A stretch of DNA of 64,000 nt. Source: Stenotrophomonas maltophilia (lineage in GTDB: Bacteria; Pseudomonadota; Gammaproteobacteria; Xanthomonadales; Xanthomonadaceae). Below are positions 8,923 to 18,213 of the stretch, one piece after another (positions within the stretch are counted from its first letter, which is position 1; each line of letters starts with the position of its first letter). Made by a program: the position numbers and the translations under genes. The DNA is taken from positions 682,001-746,000 of the forward strand of contig WNDS01000002.1 of assembly GCA_009912235.1 (NCBI GenBank). The letters are read 5' to 3'. The notes under the pieces were generated by a model, which saw nothing but the letters and a program-made list of their open reading frames with translations, searched no databases and was not told the origin of the DNA.

Positions 8923-10311
8923 TTACTCGGCAGCGGCACTGCCTGCAGCCCCGCCGGGACGGCGGCGGGGACGGCGGCGCTTGCGCGGCTCACCGCCCTC
9001 GTCCTCGTGCGCTTCGGCATGCAGGGTGTCCAGCGCGCCTTCCAGCTCGCGGCCCGACTGCTGCTGCGCCTCACGCCAGAACTCGACATCGGCGCTGTGC
9101 TCGGGCGATGCCACCTGGCGCAGGATCAGGAAATCGAACGCGGCGCGGAAACGCGGGTGAGTGAGCGTACGGAACACGCGCTTGCGCTGGCGCGAACCGA
9201 AGCGCGACTGCAGCAGCCAGATTTCCTGCATCGGCAGCGAGAAGCGGCGCGGCAGCGCGATGGTGGTCAGCTGGTGCACGGTGACACGGTCGGCCGCACG
9301 GCGCTGCGCTTCTTCCGGGGCCACGCTCTGCTTGAGCAGGGTGGCCTGGGCGCGGCAGAACGCCGGCCACAGCAGCAGCGCGAACAGGAAGGCCGGCGAG
9401 ACCGGCTCATCATTGGCCACGCGTGCATCGGTATTGGCCAGGCCTTCCACCAGCATGCGGCGCAGCGCGCCACTGCGGTTGGACTTCAGCGCCTTGGCGC
9501 TTTCCGGGAACAGCACGTCCAGCAGGCCATAGCGCTCCAGCCCTTCGAAGCTGGCCACGCCGTGCCCGGACAGGAACAGCTTCAGCACTTCCTCGAACAG
9601 GCGCGCCGGGGCGGCTTCGTTGAGCAGACCGGCCAGCTGCGGAATCGGCGCGGCGGTGGCCGCTTCGATCTGGAAGCCGAGCTTGGCCGCCAGGCGCACG
9701 GCACGCAGCATGCGCACCGGATCTTCGCGGTAACGCTGTTCGGGGTCACCGATCAGGCGCATCACGCGCGCCTGCACGTCCTCGAAGCCGCCGGTGTAAT
9801 CGCGCACCGAGAAATCCTCGATGGCGTAGTACAGCGCGTTGCAGGTGAAGTCGCGACGGATGGCATCGTCTTCGATGCTGCCGTACACGTTGTCGCGCAC
9901 CAGCATGCCGTTTTCCATTTCGCGGTCGCCGCTGCCGTCATCGCTGTTGGCGCGGAAGGTGGCCACTTCGATGATCTCGCGGCCGAACACCACGTGGGCC
10001 AGGCGGAAACGGCGGCCGATGAGGCGGCAGTTGCGGAACAGCTGCTTGACCTGGTCGGGCGTGGCGTCGGTGGCCACGTCGAAATCCTTGGGGCGGCCAT
10101 TGACCAGCAGGTCGCGCACGGCGCCGCCCACCAGGTAGGCGCCAAAGCCGGCATCACGCAGGCGGTACAGCACGCGCAGGGCGTTCGGGCTGATGTCCTT
10201 GCGCGAGATGGTGTGCTGGTCGCGCGGGATGACGCGCAGGCTGAACGGAGATGGAGCAGAAGAAATGATGTTGCCGCTTCCGGTTGGGTTTTCGGGATTG
10301 CCCACAGGCAT
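8923..10311 (-). CDS. pcnB: Poly(A) polymerase I
   Basis: This 462-residue class II nucleotidyltransferase adds 3' poly(A) tails to RNA and targets it for decay. The catalytic core is clear: LVGGAVRDLLVNGRPKDFDVATDATP with the DxD metal ligands, RRFRLAHVVFGREIIEVATFR, and RRDFTCNALYYAI. The C-terminus is the usual basic tail (RKRRRPRRRPGG). It is the first gene of the minus-strand run; the promoter should lie between 10311 and tRNA-Glu at 10359. The pcnB-folK pairing is common in gammaproteobacteria. Confidence 0.95.
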   Translation of the reverse strand: MPVGNPENPTGSGNIISSAPSPFSLRVIPRDQHTISRKDISPNALRVLYRLRDAGFGAYLVGGAVRDLLVNGRPKDFDVATDATPDQVKQLFRNCRLIGRRFRLAHVVFGREIIEVATFRANSDDGSGDREMENGMLVRDNVYGSIEDDAIRRDFTCNALYYAIEDFSVRDYTGGFEDVQARVMRLIGDPEQRYREDPVRMLRAVRLAAKLGFQIEAATAAPIPQLAGLLNEAAPARLFEEVLKLFLSGHGVASFEGLERYGLLDVLFPESAKALKSNRSGALRRMLVEGLANTDARVANDEPVSPAFLFALLLWPAFCRAQATLLKQSVAPEEAQRRAADRVTVHQLTTIALPRRFSLPMQEIWLLQSRFGSRQRKRVFRTLTHPRFRAAFDFLILRQVASPEHSADVEFWREAQQQSGRELEGALDTLHAEAHEDEGGEPRKRRRPRRRPGGAAGSAAAE

Positions 10312-10358
10312 CGAGGCGCGTATACTAACGCTCCTGCCTCGGCAGCGACATACATCAT

Positions 10359-10433
10359 GCTCCCTTCGTCTAGTGGTTAGGACGTGGCCCTCTCAAGGCT
10401 AAAACAGGGGTTCGAGTCCCCTAGGGAGCACCA
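10359..10433 (+). tRNA. tRNA-Glu (anticodon CTC)
   Basis: A full cloverleaf can be folded. The acceptor arms are GCTCCCT and AGGGAGC, the anticodon loop is CTCTCAA giving anticodon CTC, and the T arm contains GGTTCGAGTCC. The CCA end is encoded at 10431-10433. The D-stem sequence CGTCTAGTGGTTAGGACG is typical of tRNA-Glu. The gene is divergent from pcnB. Confidence 0.97.
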
Positions 10434-10453
10434 GTCGCTGCAGCAGGAACTGA

Positions 10454-10478
10454 AAAAACCCGCCTTGTGCGGGTTTTT
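10454..10478 (+). terminator. Rho-independent terminator after tRNA-Glu
   Basis: The stem AAAAACCCGC...GCGGGTTTTT has a short TTGT-type loop and flanking A and T tracts on both sides. It can therefore terminate the tRNA transcript on the plus strand and probably also minus-strand transcription from the MFS gene. Confidence 0.85.
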
Positions 10479-10573
10479 CCGTTTCTGCAGTCAGGTCTGG
10501 CCTGGCCCGCGCCACTGCCTGCAGGCACCGGGCTGCGCCGCACACGGCCACAGCCCCTGCCACCCGGGCCGCG

Positions 10574-11998
10574 TCAGCCCTCCATCTGTTCCAGCTCCTT
10601 GCCCTTGGTTTCGCGCACATAGCGGCTGACGAACAGCAGCGAGAGGATCGCGGCCACGGCATACAGGCCGTACGCACCGGCCAGGCCGATGCCGGCCAGC
10701 AGCATCGGGAAGGTCACGGTGATGGCGAAGTTGGAGGTCCACTGCGCCGCGCCGGCCACCGCCAGCGCCGAGCCGCGGATCCGGTTCGGGAACATCTCGC
10801 CCAGCATCACCCACATCACCGGGCCCCAGGACAGGTTGAAGAACACCACGTAGACGTTGGCCGCCACCAGCGCCAGCCGGCCCATGCCATTGGACAGGTG
10901 CAGGCGGCCGTCGGCCAAGGTGCCGCTGGAGAAGGCCACCACCAGCAGCACCAGCGCCACCGACATGCCGGCCGAACCGACCCACAGCAGCGGCCGGCGG
11001 CCGATGCGGTCGATCAGTGCCACCGTCAGCAGGCAGGCGCCGATGCTCAGGCCGCCGGACAGCACGTTGATCAGCAGCGCATCGCTTTCCGAGAAGCCGA
11101 CCGCCTGCCACAGCACCGCGCCGTAATAGAACACCACGTTGATGCCGACCAGCTGCTGGAACACCGCCAGGCCCAGCCCGACCCAGACGATCGGCCGCAG
11201 CCTGCCGGTGGCCTTGGCCACCAGATCGGACAGCTGCGGCGCATGCTCGGCCTGGTCCAGGCTGGCCTCGATCTCGGCCAGCTTGACCCGCGCCTCGCTG
11301 GCGCCGTACAGGCGGGCCAGCACCGCCGCAGCCTGCGCGCTGCGCCCGCGCGCCACCAGGAAGCGCGGGCTCTCGGGAATGACCAACAACAGCAGCAGGA
11401 ACAGCAGCGAAGGCACCGCCTGCATCCAGAACATCCAGCGCCAGGCTGCATGGCCCAGCCACAGCGGCTCGGTGGACGCACCGGCCGCGCGTGCCAGCAG
11501 GAAGTTGCTGAGGAAGGCGGCGAACAGGCCACAGATGATCGCCATCTGCTGCACCGTGGCCAGCCGCCCGCGATAACGCGCCGAGGCGACCTCGGCGATA
11601 TAGGCCGGCGACATCACGCTGGCCGCACCCACCGCGAAGCCGCCCAGCACGCGCGCGGTGATGAACATCCACGAGGCCTGCGCCGCGCCGGCCCCCAGCG
11701 CGGAGAACAGGAACAGCAGCGCGGCGATGATCAGCACGCTGCGCCGGCCCAGGCGGTCGCCCAGGCGGCCGGCCACGAAGGCACCGATGGCGCAGCCCAG
11801 CAGCATCGAGGCCACTTCGAAGCCCAGCGCGGCTTCGCTGGAGTTGAAGGCCTGGCGCAGGCCGTCGACGGTGCCGTTGATGACCCCGCTGTCGAAGCCG
11901 AACAGGAACCCGCCCAGGGTGGCCACGCAGCTGATCAGGACGATGAAGACGGTGTTTTCGCCGCGCGGGGCGGAAGAAGCGGACGCTGCCGGGGACAT
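10574..11998 (-). CDS. MFS sugar-porter family transporter
   Basis: The protein has about 474 residues and twelve predicted membrane segments. Sugar-porter signatures are GRLGDRLGRRSVL after TM2, PESPRFLVARGR in the central loop, DRIGRRPLL after TM8, and a PETKG-like terminal motif (VRETKGKELEQ). The QQLVGIN motif in TM7 is typical of hexose/H+ symporters of the XylE/GLUT group. The substrate cannot be named. I chose the ATG at 11998 (MSPAASAS); an upstream in-frame start at 12064 gives an unlikely arginine-rich extension. Confidence 0.92.
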   Translation of the reverse strand: MSPAASASSAPRGENTVFIVLISCVATLGGFLFGFDSGVINGTVDGLRQAFNSSEAALGFEVASMLLGCAIGAFVAGRLGDRLGRRSVLIIAALLFLFSALGAGAAQASWMFITARVLGGFAVGAASVMSPAYIAEVASARYRGRLATVQQMAIICGLFAAFLSNFLLARAAGASTEPLWLGHAAWRWMFWMQAVPSLLFLLLLLVIPESPRFLVARGRSAQAAAVLARLYGASEARVKLAEIEASLDQAEHAPQLSDLVAKATGRLRPIVWVGLGLAVFQQLVGINVVFYYGAVLWQAVGFSESDALLINVLSGGLSIGACLLTVALIDRIGRRPLLWVGSAGMSVALVLLVVAFSSGTLADGRLHLSNGMGRLALVAANVYVVFFNLSWGPVMWVMLGEMFPNRIRGSALAVAGAAQWTSNFAITVTFPMLLAGIGLAGAYGLYAVAAILSLLFVSRYVRETKGKELEQMEG

Positions 11999-12213
11999 GG
12001 GCCTGCCTGTGAAGGAAAGAAGGAGCGTGGCCTGCCGCCAGCGCCGTCGCGCAGCGTCGCACACCCCTGCCCCGCCGCGCCATGGGAGGCGTTGCAGGTG
12101 CCCGCCGGGCCGTGCCGGATGGGCCCACCCGCGCCCGCCGTGCTGCCCGGACCGGCACCGGGGGTCAACCTGTTCTAGAATTGCCAGGCTTAGAGACGGA
12201 TCTGCCTTTTCCC

Positions 12214-12537
12214 ATGCCTTTTGTCGTCACCGAAAACTGCATCAAGTGCAAACACACCGATTGCGTGGAAGTGTGCCCCGTGGATTGCTTCCACGAAGGC
12301 CCGAACTTCCTGGTGATCGACCCGGATGAGTGCATCGACTGCACCCTGTGCGAGCCGGAGTGCCCGGTCAACGCGATCTTCCCGGAAGACGACGTGCCCG
12401 CCGGGCAGGAAGTGTTCGTGGGCCTGAACGCCGAACTGGCCAAGGCATGGCCGGTGCTGACCATCCGCAAGGACCCGCCGGCCGATGCCGGTGAGTGGGA
12501 CGGCAAGCCGGACAAGCTGAAACTGCTGGAGCGCTGA
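12214..12537 (+). CDS. fdxA: Seven-iron ferredoxin FdxA
   Basis: This is a 107-residue soluble electron carrier. It starts [16 protein letters not shown] and has cysteine groups CxxCxxxxC...CP and [12 protein letters not shown], which bind one [3Fe-4S] and one [4Fe-4S] cluster. The C-terminal extension ([14 protein letters not shown]...W) is that of Azotobacter-type FdxA. The ATG at 12214 is fixed by the conserved MPFVVTENC start. Confidence 0.96.
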   Translation: MPFVVTENCIKCKHTDCVEVCPVDCFHEGPNFLVIDPDECIDCTLCEPECPVNAIFPEDDVPAGQEVFVGLNAELAKAWPVLTIRKDPPADAGEWDGKPDKLKLLER

Positions 12538-12558
12538 GAAGCGCCTGTTGCGGCAACG

Positions 12559-12586
12559 AAAAGGGCGCCCTGGGGCGCCCTTTTTT
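12559..12586 (+). terminator. Terminator after fdxA
   Basis: A perfect stem GGGCGCCC...GGGCGCCC with a very short loop is followed by TTTTTT. It lies 20 bp after the fdxA stop. Confidence 0.9.
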
Positions 12587-12607
12587 ATGGGTGGTGCCAA
12601 GGCAAAA

Positions 12608-12632
12608 GGTAGCGCCGGGCCATGCCCGGCGG
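12608..12632 (+). repeat. Single SMAG (GTAG) element
   Basis: A GGTAG head is followed by the palindrome CGCCGGGC-CAT-GCCCGGCG, between the fdxA terminator and the convergent end of the lipoprotein gene. It is the same family as the dimer at 6653. Confidence 0.85.
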
Positions 12633-12647
12633 AACCTTCACCGGCGC

Positions 12648-13169
12648 TTACTGCGCCAGCTTCGCCTTCAGCGCGGCGATCAGCTTCACCGGGGCTTCGG
12701 CGGTGGCCGGCAGGCCACGCGGGTCGACCGCGGAGACGTAGGCGCCGGCATCGACGGCCGCCACGCGCACCAGGAAGTTGCTGCCTTCGTAGGCCACATC
12801 GTAGGAGCCCAGCAGCTGCGCGCGGCTGGCGATGGTCACGCCCTGCACGCCTTCCAGCGCGGTGCCGACCTTGCCGAACACGTCTTCCTTGCTGCCCGGC
12901 ACGGTGAAGCCGCTGGCGTTGGCGGCCGGGGCGGCACCCGCTGCTGCCGGGGCCGGCGCCGGCTTGGCCGAGGCCAGTGCCGGAATGCGGGTGTCACCGT
13001 TGGTGGCCGGCACGTTCAGGTCCGGCGGCACTTCCAGCGGACGCATTTCCGGGGCCAGTGCGTAGTCGCCGCGAACGCTCTTCTTGAAGCAGCCAGTGGT
13101 GCCGACGGCGGTGCCGAGGGCGAGGATCGCGAAGGACAGCACGCGGACGGCGGAAGCGGATTGACGCAT
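12648..13169 (-). CDS. BamC/NlpB-like lipoprotein encoded next to dapA
   Basis: This 173-residue protein has a signal peptide ending in a lipobox (VGTTGC, Cys27), so it is probably outer-membrane anchored. After the Cys comes a segment resembling the BamC N-terminal tether (LEVPPDLNVP), an Ala/Pro-rich linker, and a short C-terminal helix-grip-like domain. The position directly behind dapA, as for nlpB/bamC in Escherichia, supports membership in the outer-membrane protein assembly machinery. It is about half the length of enterobacterial BamC, with only one grip domain. The link to BAM is an inference. Confidence 0.75.
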   Translation of the reverse strand: MRQSASAVRVLSFAILALGTAVGTTGCFKKSVRGDYALAPEMRPLEVPPDLNVPATNGDTRIPALASAKPAPAPAAAGAAPAANASGFTVPGSKEDVFGKVGTALEGVQGVTIASRAQLLGSYDVAYEGSNFLVRVAAVDAGAYVSAVDPRGLPATAEAPVKLIAALKAKLAQ

Positions 13170-13205
13170 GGGAATCTCCTGGGTCAGGCCGGGGCCACGA
13201 TCGGG

Positions 13206-14099
13206 TCAGTGGCTGGAAAGGGCTTCAAGCGCGGCGATATCGCCGGCCAGGTGGTCGGCGGCCGGCTGGTGTGCCGCAGACAGCGGCAGCAGCGGCAGGC
13301 GCAGATCGTGGCCGATGCCGATGCGGCGCAGCAGCGCCTTGACCGGAATCGGGTTGGGTTCGACGCCACAGAAATCGTGGAAGGGCTGCAGGCGGCCGTC
13401 CCAGGATTCGGTGGCGGAATGGTCGTGCGCCGAGGCCAGGTCCACCATGCGGCGGTAGGCCCCGGGCAGTGCATTGGAGCCGACCGAGATCAGGCCGTCC
13501 ATGCCGGCCTGGATCGAACGGGCAGCGGTGCCGTCATCGCCACTGAGCACGGCAAAGCGGTCGCTGCACAGCGCCAGCAGCGCCTTGACGCGGCCGATAT
13601 CGCCCACCGCCTCCTTGATGCCGACGATGTTCGGGTGCGCGGCCAGTTCGGCCACGGTCTCCGGCAGCATGTCGCAGCCGGTACGGCCGGGCACGTTGTA
13701 GAGCACCACCGGCAGCCCGGCCTGGTCGGCCACGGCACGGTAATGGGCAATCAGCCCAGCCTGGGTCGGGCGCACATACGGCGGGGTGACCACCAGCGCG
13801 TGGCTGGCCCCCAGCCCGGCGGCGCGGCGGCTCTGCTCGATGGTCTTGGCGGTGCCGGACAGGCCGGTACCGGCAAGCACCGGCACGCGGCCGCCGACAT
13901 GGGCGACGGCGCTGGCCAGCAGCTGGTCGTACTCGGCGTCGGACAACGTAGCCGCTTCGCCGGTGGAACCGGCCACGACCACGCCATGGACACCGCCCTC
14001 CAGTTGCAGGTGCAGCAGGCGCTGCCAACCGTCGGGATCGAGTGCGCCGTCGGCCCGGAACGGGGTCGCCAGCGCGGTGATGAGGCCGGAAAGGGACAA
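13206..14099 (-). CDS. dapA: 4-hydroxy-tetrahydrodipicolinate synthase
   Basis: This 297-residue TIM-barrel lyase condenses pyruvate with aspartate semialdehyde on the lysine/diaminopimelate pathway. Signatures are [14 protein letters not shown], the Tyr of [12 protein letters not shown] and [11 protein letters not shown], and the Schiff-base Lys in [11 protein letters not shown]. It is followed by the lipoprotein gene after about 36 bp, consistent with one operon. It is divergent from gcvR. Confidence 0.97.
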   Translation of the reverse strand: MSLSGLITALATPFRADGALDPDGWQRLLHLQLEGGVHGVVVAGSTGEAATLSDAEYDQLLASAVAHVGGRVPVLAGTGLSGTAKTIEQSRRAAGLGASHALVVTPPYVRPTQAGLIAHYRAVADQAGLPVVLYNVPGRTGCDMLPETVAELAAHPNIVGIKEAVGDIGRVKALLALCSDRFAVLSGDDGTAARSIQAGMDGLISVGSNALPGAYRRMVDLASAHDHSATESWDGRLQPFHDFCGVEPNPIPVKALLRRIGIGHDLRLPLLPLSAAHQPAADHLAGDIAALEALSSH

Positions 14100-14267
14100 G
14101 GACGTGCTGCTCTTGGCTGGAAAGGGGGGTCAAACGCCCGCCGCGCGGGGCCGCAGGTGCCCTGAATGTTACTTGCGGCACGAAAGCGCGGGCAAGTATG
14201 CTGGACACCGGTGGATCCCCGCCTGAGCGGGCATTCAGATTAACGCATTGCATTACCCGGAATCGCC

Positions 14268-14828
14268 TTGACCGACACCACCCCGCGCCCCGCGCCGAGC
14301 GAAAACCACCTCCTGATCAACGCCTATACGACGCATCCGGAGTCCCCCCTGCTGTCCGTCACCCGCCGCATCGCCGACAGCGGCTGCAACCTGGTGGACG
14401 CACGCCTGTCCACGGTGGGCCGCGATGTCTCAGTCACCGCCCTGGCCACCGGCTCCTGGGATTCGGTGGCCAAGCTGGAAGCCATGCTGACCCGGCTGGA
14501 GCGCGAGGAAGGCCTGAAGCTGGTCTGGTACCGCACCGCGGCCAAGCAGGCGCAGTCCAACCTGCTGCCGTACATCGTGGAAGTGATCGCCGCCGACAAG
14601 CCGGGCATCCTGTTCCAGCTGGCCGATTTCTTCGACCGCCAGGGCATCACCATCGAAAGCCTGCAGAGCACGCGCTACCGCGCCATGCAGACCGGTGCGG
14701 AGATGTTCAGCGCACAGGTCACCATCGGCGTGCCGGCCAACATGCACATTGCGGCACTGCGCGACGACTTCCTTGAATTCTGCGACCACCTGAACCTGGA
14801 CGCGATCATGGACCCGATGAAGTTCTGA
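14268..14828 (+). CDS. gcvR: ACT-domain regulator, GcvR-like
   Basis: This 186-residue protein has two ACT domains in tandem: LLINAYTTHPESPLLSVTRR, and YIVEVIAADKPGILFQLADFF. This is the layout of GcvR, the glycine-responsive antagonist of GcvA in control of the glycine-cleavage genes. It appears to use a TTG start (14268), because no ATG or GTG lies at the conserved N-terminus. Neighbouring dapA and bcp follow the gcvR-bcp order seen in many gammaproteobacteria. Function in this organism is inferred. Confidence 0.85.
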   Translation: MTDTTPRPAPSENHLLINAYTTHPESPLLSVTRRIADSGCNLVDARLSTVGRDVSVTALATGSWDSVAKLEAMLTRLEREEGLKLVWYRTAAKQAQSNLLPYIVEVIAADKPGILFQLADFFDRQGITIESLQSTRYRAMQTGAEMFSAQVTIGVPANMHIAALRDDFLEFCDHLNLDAIMDPMKF

Positions 14829-14906
14829 CTTTCGCGCGCCCCTCACGGGCGCGTGGCGTTTCATGCAATTGTCTTGGAAAGAACCCAGGCTCGACAGAAG
14901 GACTCC

Positions 14907-15386
14907 ATGAACAACGGCGATACCCTGGACAGCACCACCCTCTCCCTGCCGCTGGCCCTGTCCGGCGGCGCCCAGTCCACCCTCGGCGACTACGCCGGCC
15001 AGTGGCTGGTGCTGTACTTCTACCCCAAGGACAGCACGCCCGGCTGCACCACCGAAGGCATCGACTTCAACGCGCTGCTGCAGGAGTTCAAGAAGGCCGG
15101 CGCCGTGGTGCTTGGCGTCTCCCGCGATTCGGTCAGATCCCACGACAACTTCTGCGCCAAGCAGGGCTTTGCCTTCCCGCTGGTCAGTGATGCCGACGAA
15201 GCGCTGTGCACCGCCTTCGACGTGATCAAGATGAAGAACATGTACGGCAAGCAGGTACGTGGCATCGAACGCAGCACCTTCCTGATTTCCCCTGACACCC
15301 GCATCGTGCAGTCCTGGCGCAAGGTCAAGGTTGCCGGCCATGCCGATGCCGTTCTCGCCGAACTGAAGGCCTCCCAGTCCAAGTGA
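14907..15386 (+). CDS. bcp: Peroxiredoxin, Bcp/PrxQ type
   Basis: This 159-residue thioredoxin-fold peroxidase reduces H2O2 and organic peroxides. The peroxidatic Cys47 is in DSTPGCTTEG. The C-x4-C resolving cysteine of Escherichia Bcp is absent; instead Cys83 lies in HDNFCAKQG. The 36-residue spacing is the same as the C48/C84 pair described for Xanthomonas PrxQ, so an atypical 2-Cys mechanism is expected. The start at 14907 is chosen because MNNGDTLD begins the conserved domain region and follows AAGGACTCC. Confidence 0.93.
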   Translation: MNNGDTLDSTTLSLPLALSGGAQSTLGDYAGQWLVLYFYPKDSTPGCTTEGIDFNALLQEFKKAGAVVLGVSRDSVRSHDNFCAKQGFAFPLVSDADEALCTAFDVIKMKNMYGKQVRGIERSTFLISPDTRIVQSWRKVKVAGHADAVLAELKASQSK

Positions 15387-15470
15387 GTCCCCCTGCCTAC
15401 TGTGTCTGCCATCACCCTGCCCTGCAGCAGGCCGTGATGGTTTTTCCCTGTCCGTAACCAGGAATCGACG

Positions 15471-16871
15471 ATGACCCGAGGCAAGCGCATCTACGTGCTG
15501 GATACCAACGTGCTGATGCACGATCCCACCGCGCTGTTCAAATTCGAGGAGCACGACGTCTACCTGCCCATGCAGGTGATCGAGGAGCTGGACAACGGCA
15601 AGAAGGGCACCTCCGAGGCCAGCCGCAACGCCCGGCAGGTGAGCCGCTTCCTCAACGAGCTGGTGCAGGAATCGGGCCTGGACAACCTGGCCGAAGGCAT
15701 TCCGCTTGAGCGCCCCAACGGCCTGCAGCTGCGTGGCAAGCAGAGCGCCGGCAAGCTGCGCTTCCAGACCAGCCATTTCGACGCGGGCAAGAGTTTCGGC
15801 AAGGTCATCCCGGACAACGCCATCCTCGGCGCGATCCTGGCGCTGAAGGAGGAAACCCCGGAAGTGCCGGTGGTGTTCGTGTCCAAGGACATCAACCTGC
15901 GGATCAAGGCGGCCATCGCCGGCATCGTATCGGAAGACTACGAGAACGACCGCGCGCTGGACGATTTCAGCCTGCTCTACACCGGCGCCACCGAACTGCC
16001 CGAGGATTTCTGGAAGCGCCACGGCACCGACCTGCGCAGCTGGAGCGACAAGGGCCGCACGCATTACGAAATCGAAGCGCAGGACGGCGAGGAGTGGTAC
16101 CCCAACCAGTACGTCTACCTGCCCGGCGAAGACGAGGTGGAACTGCGCGTGAGCCGCGTGGTGGGCGACGGCAAGGTGGTGCTGTCGCTGGTGGATGACT
16201 ACCGCCACGGCAGCCACGCGGTGTGGGGCGTGAGCGCGCGCAACCACGAACAGAACTTCGCGTTGAACGCGCTGATGGACCCGGACATCGACTTCGTCAC
16301 CCTGCTGGGCACCGCCGGCACCGGCAAGACCCTGCTGGCGCTGGCCGCCGGCCTGGCGCAGACGATGGACCAGCAGCGTTACCGCGAGATCATCATGACC
16401 CGCGCCACGGTCAGCGTCGGCGAGGACATCGGTTTCCTGCCCGGCACCGAAGAAGAAAAGATGACTCCGTGGATGGGCGCGCTGACCGACAACCTGGAAG
16501 TGCTGACCCAGACCCAGGAAGGCGGCAGCTGGGGCCGTGCGGCCACCAACGACCTGCTGGCCAGCCGCATCAAGATCCGCTCGATGAACTTCATGCGCGG
16601 GCGCACCTTCCTGTCGCGCTACCTGATCCTGGACGAGGCGCAGAACCTCACGCCCAAGCAGATGAAGACGCTGATCACCCGTGCCGGCCCCGGCACCAAG
16701 ATCGTCTGCCTGGGCAACGTGGAGCAGATCGATACGCCGTACCTGACCGAGACCACCTCGGGCCTGACCTACGCGGTGGACCGCTTCAAGAACTGGCCGC
16801 ACAGCGCCCACATCACCCTGCGCCGGGGCGAGCGTTCGCGCCTGGCCGACTACGCTTCGGAGGTGCTGTGA
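15471..16871 (+). CDS. PIN domain plus PhoH-type ATPase
   Basis: This 466-residue protein of the PhoH2/YlaK class has an N-terminal PIN RNase domain (YVLDTNVLMHDP, acidic residues in EELD) of about 150 residues. A PhoH-family ATPase follows, with Walker A GTAGTGKTLLA and Walker B-like YLILDEAQNLTP. Proteins of this class unwind and cleave RNA in vitro in actinobacteria. The cellular role in gammaproteobacteria is not established. The stop overlaps the GTG of the following lipoprotein gene. Confidence 0.92.
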   Translation: MTRGKRIYVLDTNVLMHDPTALFKFEEHDVYLPMQVIEELDNGKKGTSEASRNARQVSRFLNELVQESGLDNLAEGIPLERPNGLQLRGKQSAGKLRFQTSHFDAGKSFGKVIPDNAILGAILALKEETPEVPVVFVSKDINLRIKAAIAGIVSEDYENDRALDDFSLLYTGATELPEDFWKRHGTDLRSWSDKGRTHYEIEAQDGEEWYPNQYVYLPGEDEVELRVSRVVGDGKVVLSLVDDYRHGSHAVWGVSARNHEQNFALNALMDPDIDFVTLLGTAGTGKTLLALAAGLAQTMDQQRYREIIMTRATVSVGEDIGFLPGTEEEKMTPWMGALTDNLEVLTQTQEGGSWGRAATNDLLASRIKIRSMNFMRGRTFLSRYLILDEAQNLTPKQMKTLITRAGPGTKIVCLGNVEQIDTPYLTETTSGLTYAVDRFKNWPHSAHITLRRGERSRLADYASEVL

Positions 16872-17383
16872 ACCCCCTCGCAAGCACGCGCAGGCTCAGC
16901 CGCCTGCTGCTGCCGCTGGCCGTGGGCGCCCTGCTCGGCGCCTGCGCGCCGGTCAAGGGCCCGCCGAGCGTGCCCACCGCGGTCCGCACCGGCCAATCCT
17001 GGGTGGTCACCCGCCCAGCCGTGGCCGCGCAGGTGCTGGACACCTGCTCGCGGCCCAGTCCGGGCCGAGAGCCGGGCCGGGTGAGCGGCTACTGGGCGCC
17101 CAGCCGGCAGCAGGTGGACCAGATGGAAGCGCGGCTGTCCTCGCTGGAGGCGCAGGTGCCCAAGGTGCTCGATTTCGATCGCCAGTACGTGGGCATTGAA
17201 GCCAATGGCCGGCAGCTGATCTACATCAACGCCTTCCATCTGCCCGATGCCAGCACGATCAACCCGGCGCGCGAAGCGATCGATGTCTGCGACGGCGGCC
17301 GGCAGTTCTGGGGCGCGCTGTACGACCCGCAGGACGGCCGCTTCTCCGACGTGCAGTTCAACGGCAGCCTCGGCGGCCGTTGA
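16868..17383 (+). CDS. Putative lipoprotein of unknown function
   Basis: This 171-residue protein begins at a GTG overlapping the phoH stop (GTGA). An N-terminal signal with lipobox LLGACAP predicts a lipid-anchored periplasmic or outer-membrane protein. The mature part contains a short coiled coil (QVDQMEARLSSLEAQV) and an even-sided domain with FDRQYVGIEANGRQLIYINAFH. I do not recognise a named family. Translational coupling suggests co-expression with the PIN-PhoH ATPase. Confidence 0.8.
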   Translation: MNPLASTRRLSRLLLPLAVGALLGACAPVKGPPSVPTAVRTGQSWVVTRPAVAAQVLDTCSRPSPGREPGRVSGYWAPSRQQVDQMEARLSSLEAQVPKVLDFDRQYVGIEANGRQLIYINAFHLPDASTINPAREAIDVCDGGRQFWGALYDPQDGRFSDVQFNGSLGGR

Positions 17384-17395
17384 CCGGCGCGCGCG

Positions 17396-18064
17396 GTGGG
17401 CATCCGCTTGCCGGCGTGGGTGTGGATCGGTGCGGTGGCGCTGTCCTGCGTGGCCGGCATGGTCAACGTGGTCGGCTTCCTGGGCTTCGAACACCAGGCG
17501 GTGAGCCACATGACCGGCAGCACCAGCCAGCTGGGCATGGCACTGGCACAGGGTGACTGGCGCGCGGCCGGTCACCTGTGGGCCCTGCTGATCGCCTTTT
17601 CGCTGGGCGCCATGCTCAGCGGGCTGCTGATCCAGCACGATTCGCTGCAGTTGGGCCGGCGCTACGGCGTGGCGCTGGCGCTGGAATCGGCGCTTCTGCT
17701 GGCGGCCATTCCCCTGTTCAAACAGCAGCAGATCTGGGGCGCGCTGTCCGCGGCCATGGCCTGCGGGCTGCAGAACGCGCTGGCCACCACCTTCAGCGGC
17801 GCGGTGGTGCGCACCACCCACCTCAGCGGCATGTTCACCGACCTGGGCATCGGCCTGGGCCGCCTGCTGCGCGACCTGCCCCTGCCGCTGCGGCGGCTCA
17901 CCCTCAGCGGCCTGATCATCAGCGGCTTTCTTGCCGGCGGCATCCTTGGTGCCGCGCTGTTCATGCGCTGGCAGTACGACGCGCTGCTGGCGCCGGCGCT
18001 GCTGACCGGCCTGACCGGCAGCGGCTACGTGCTGTTCGCGCAGTGGGCGCGCTGGCGGCCTTGA
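17396..18064 (+). CDS. DUF1275 (YoaK-type) membrane protein
   Basis: This 222-residue protein has about six membrane segments. The family motifs [28 protein letters not shown] and [12 protein letters not shown] are all present. The function of the family is not established; a transporter-like role is often proposed. The GTG at 17396 is the start, 12 bp after the lipoprotein stop, so it probably belongs to the same operon. Confidence 0.87.
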   Translation: MGIRLPAWVWIGAVALSCVAGMVNVVGFLGFEHQAVSHMTGSTSQLGMALAQGDWRAAGHLWALLIAFSLGAMLSGLLIQHDSLQLGRRYGVALALESALLLAAIPLFKQQQIWGALSAAMACGLQNALATTFSGAVVRTTHLSGMFTDLGIGLGRLLRDLPLPLRRLTLSGLIISGFLAGGILGAALFMRWQYDALLAPALLTGLTGSGYVLFAQWARWRP

Positions 18065-18099
18065 ATCCAGGGCCGATGGGGTCAGATCCCTTACTCGAT

Positions 18100-18140
18100 G
18101 GGCTCAGATCCCTTTTCCTCCAGAAAAGGGATCTGAGCCC
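18100..18140. repeat. Long perfect hairpin, GGGCTCAGATCCCTTTT arms
   Basis: Two 17-bp perfect inverted arms (18100-18116 and 18124-18140) surround a 7-bp loop. A related half-site GGGGTCAGATCCCTT lies just upstream at 18079. The TTTT and AAAA in the arms let it serve as a bidirectional transcript end. It looks like a dispersed intergenic repeat of Xanthomonadaceae rather than a simple terminator. Confidence 0.75.
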
Positions 18141-18157
18141 GGCTACCGGATCAGGGG

Positions 18158-18181
18158 CATCCACGCATGGCGTGGATCTAC
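18158..18181 (-). repeat. GTAG element, GTAGATCCACGC variant
   Basis: On the minus strand the sequence reads GTAGATCCACGCC-ATGCGTGGATG. This is a second sequence class of GTAG-headed palindrome, about 30 bp upstream of thiD and next to the hairpin at 18100. Confidence 0.75.
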
Positions 18182-18213
18182 TTTCCCCTGCCGGACCACG
18201 GCACAATCGCCTG

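Noticed and set aside
8482..10380. 632-codon plus-strand open frame across folK/pcnB
   Set aside because: It is antisense to two clearly recognisable genes, is His/Gln/Arg-rich as expected for the shadow of high-GC coding DNA, and has no family features.
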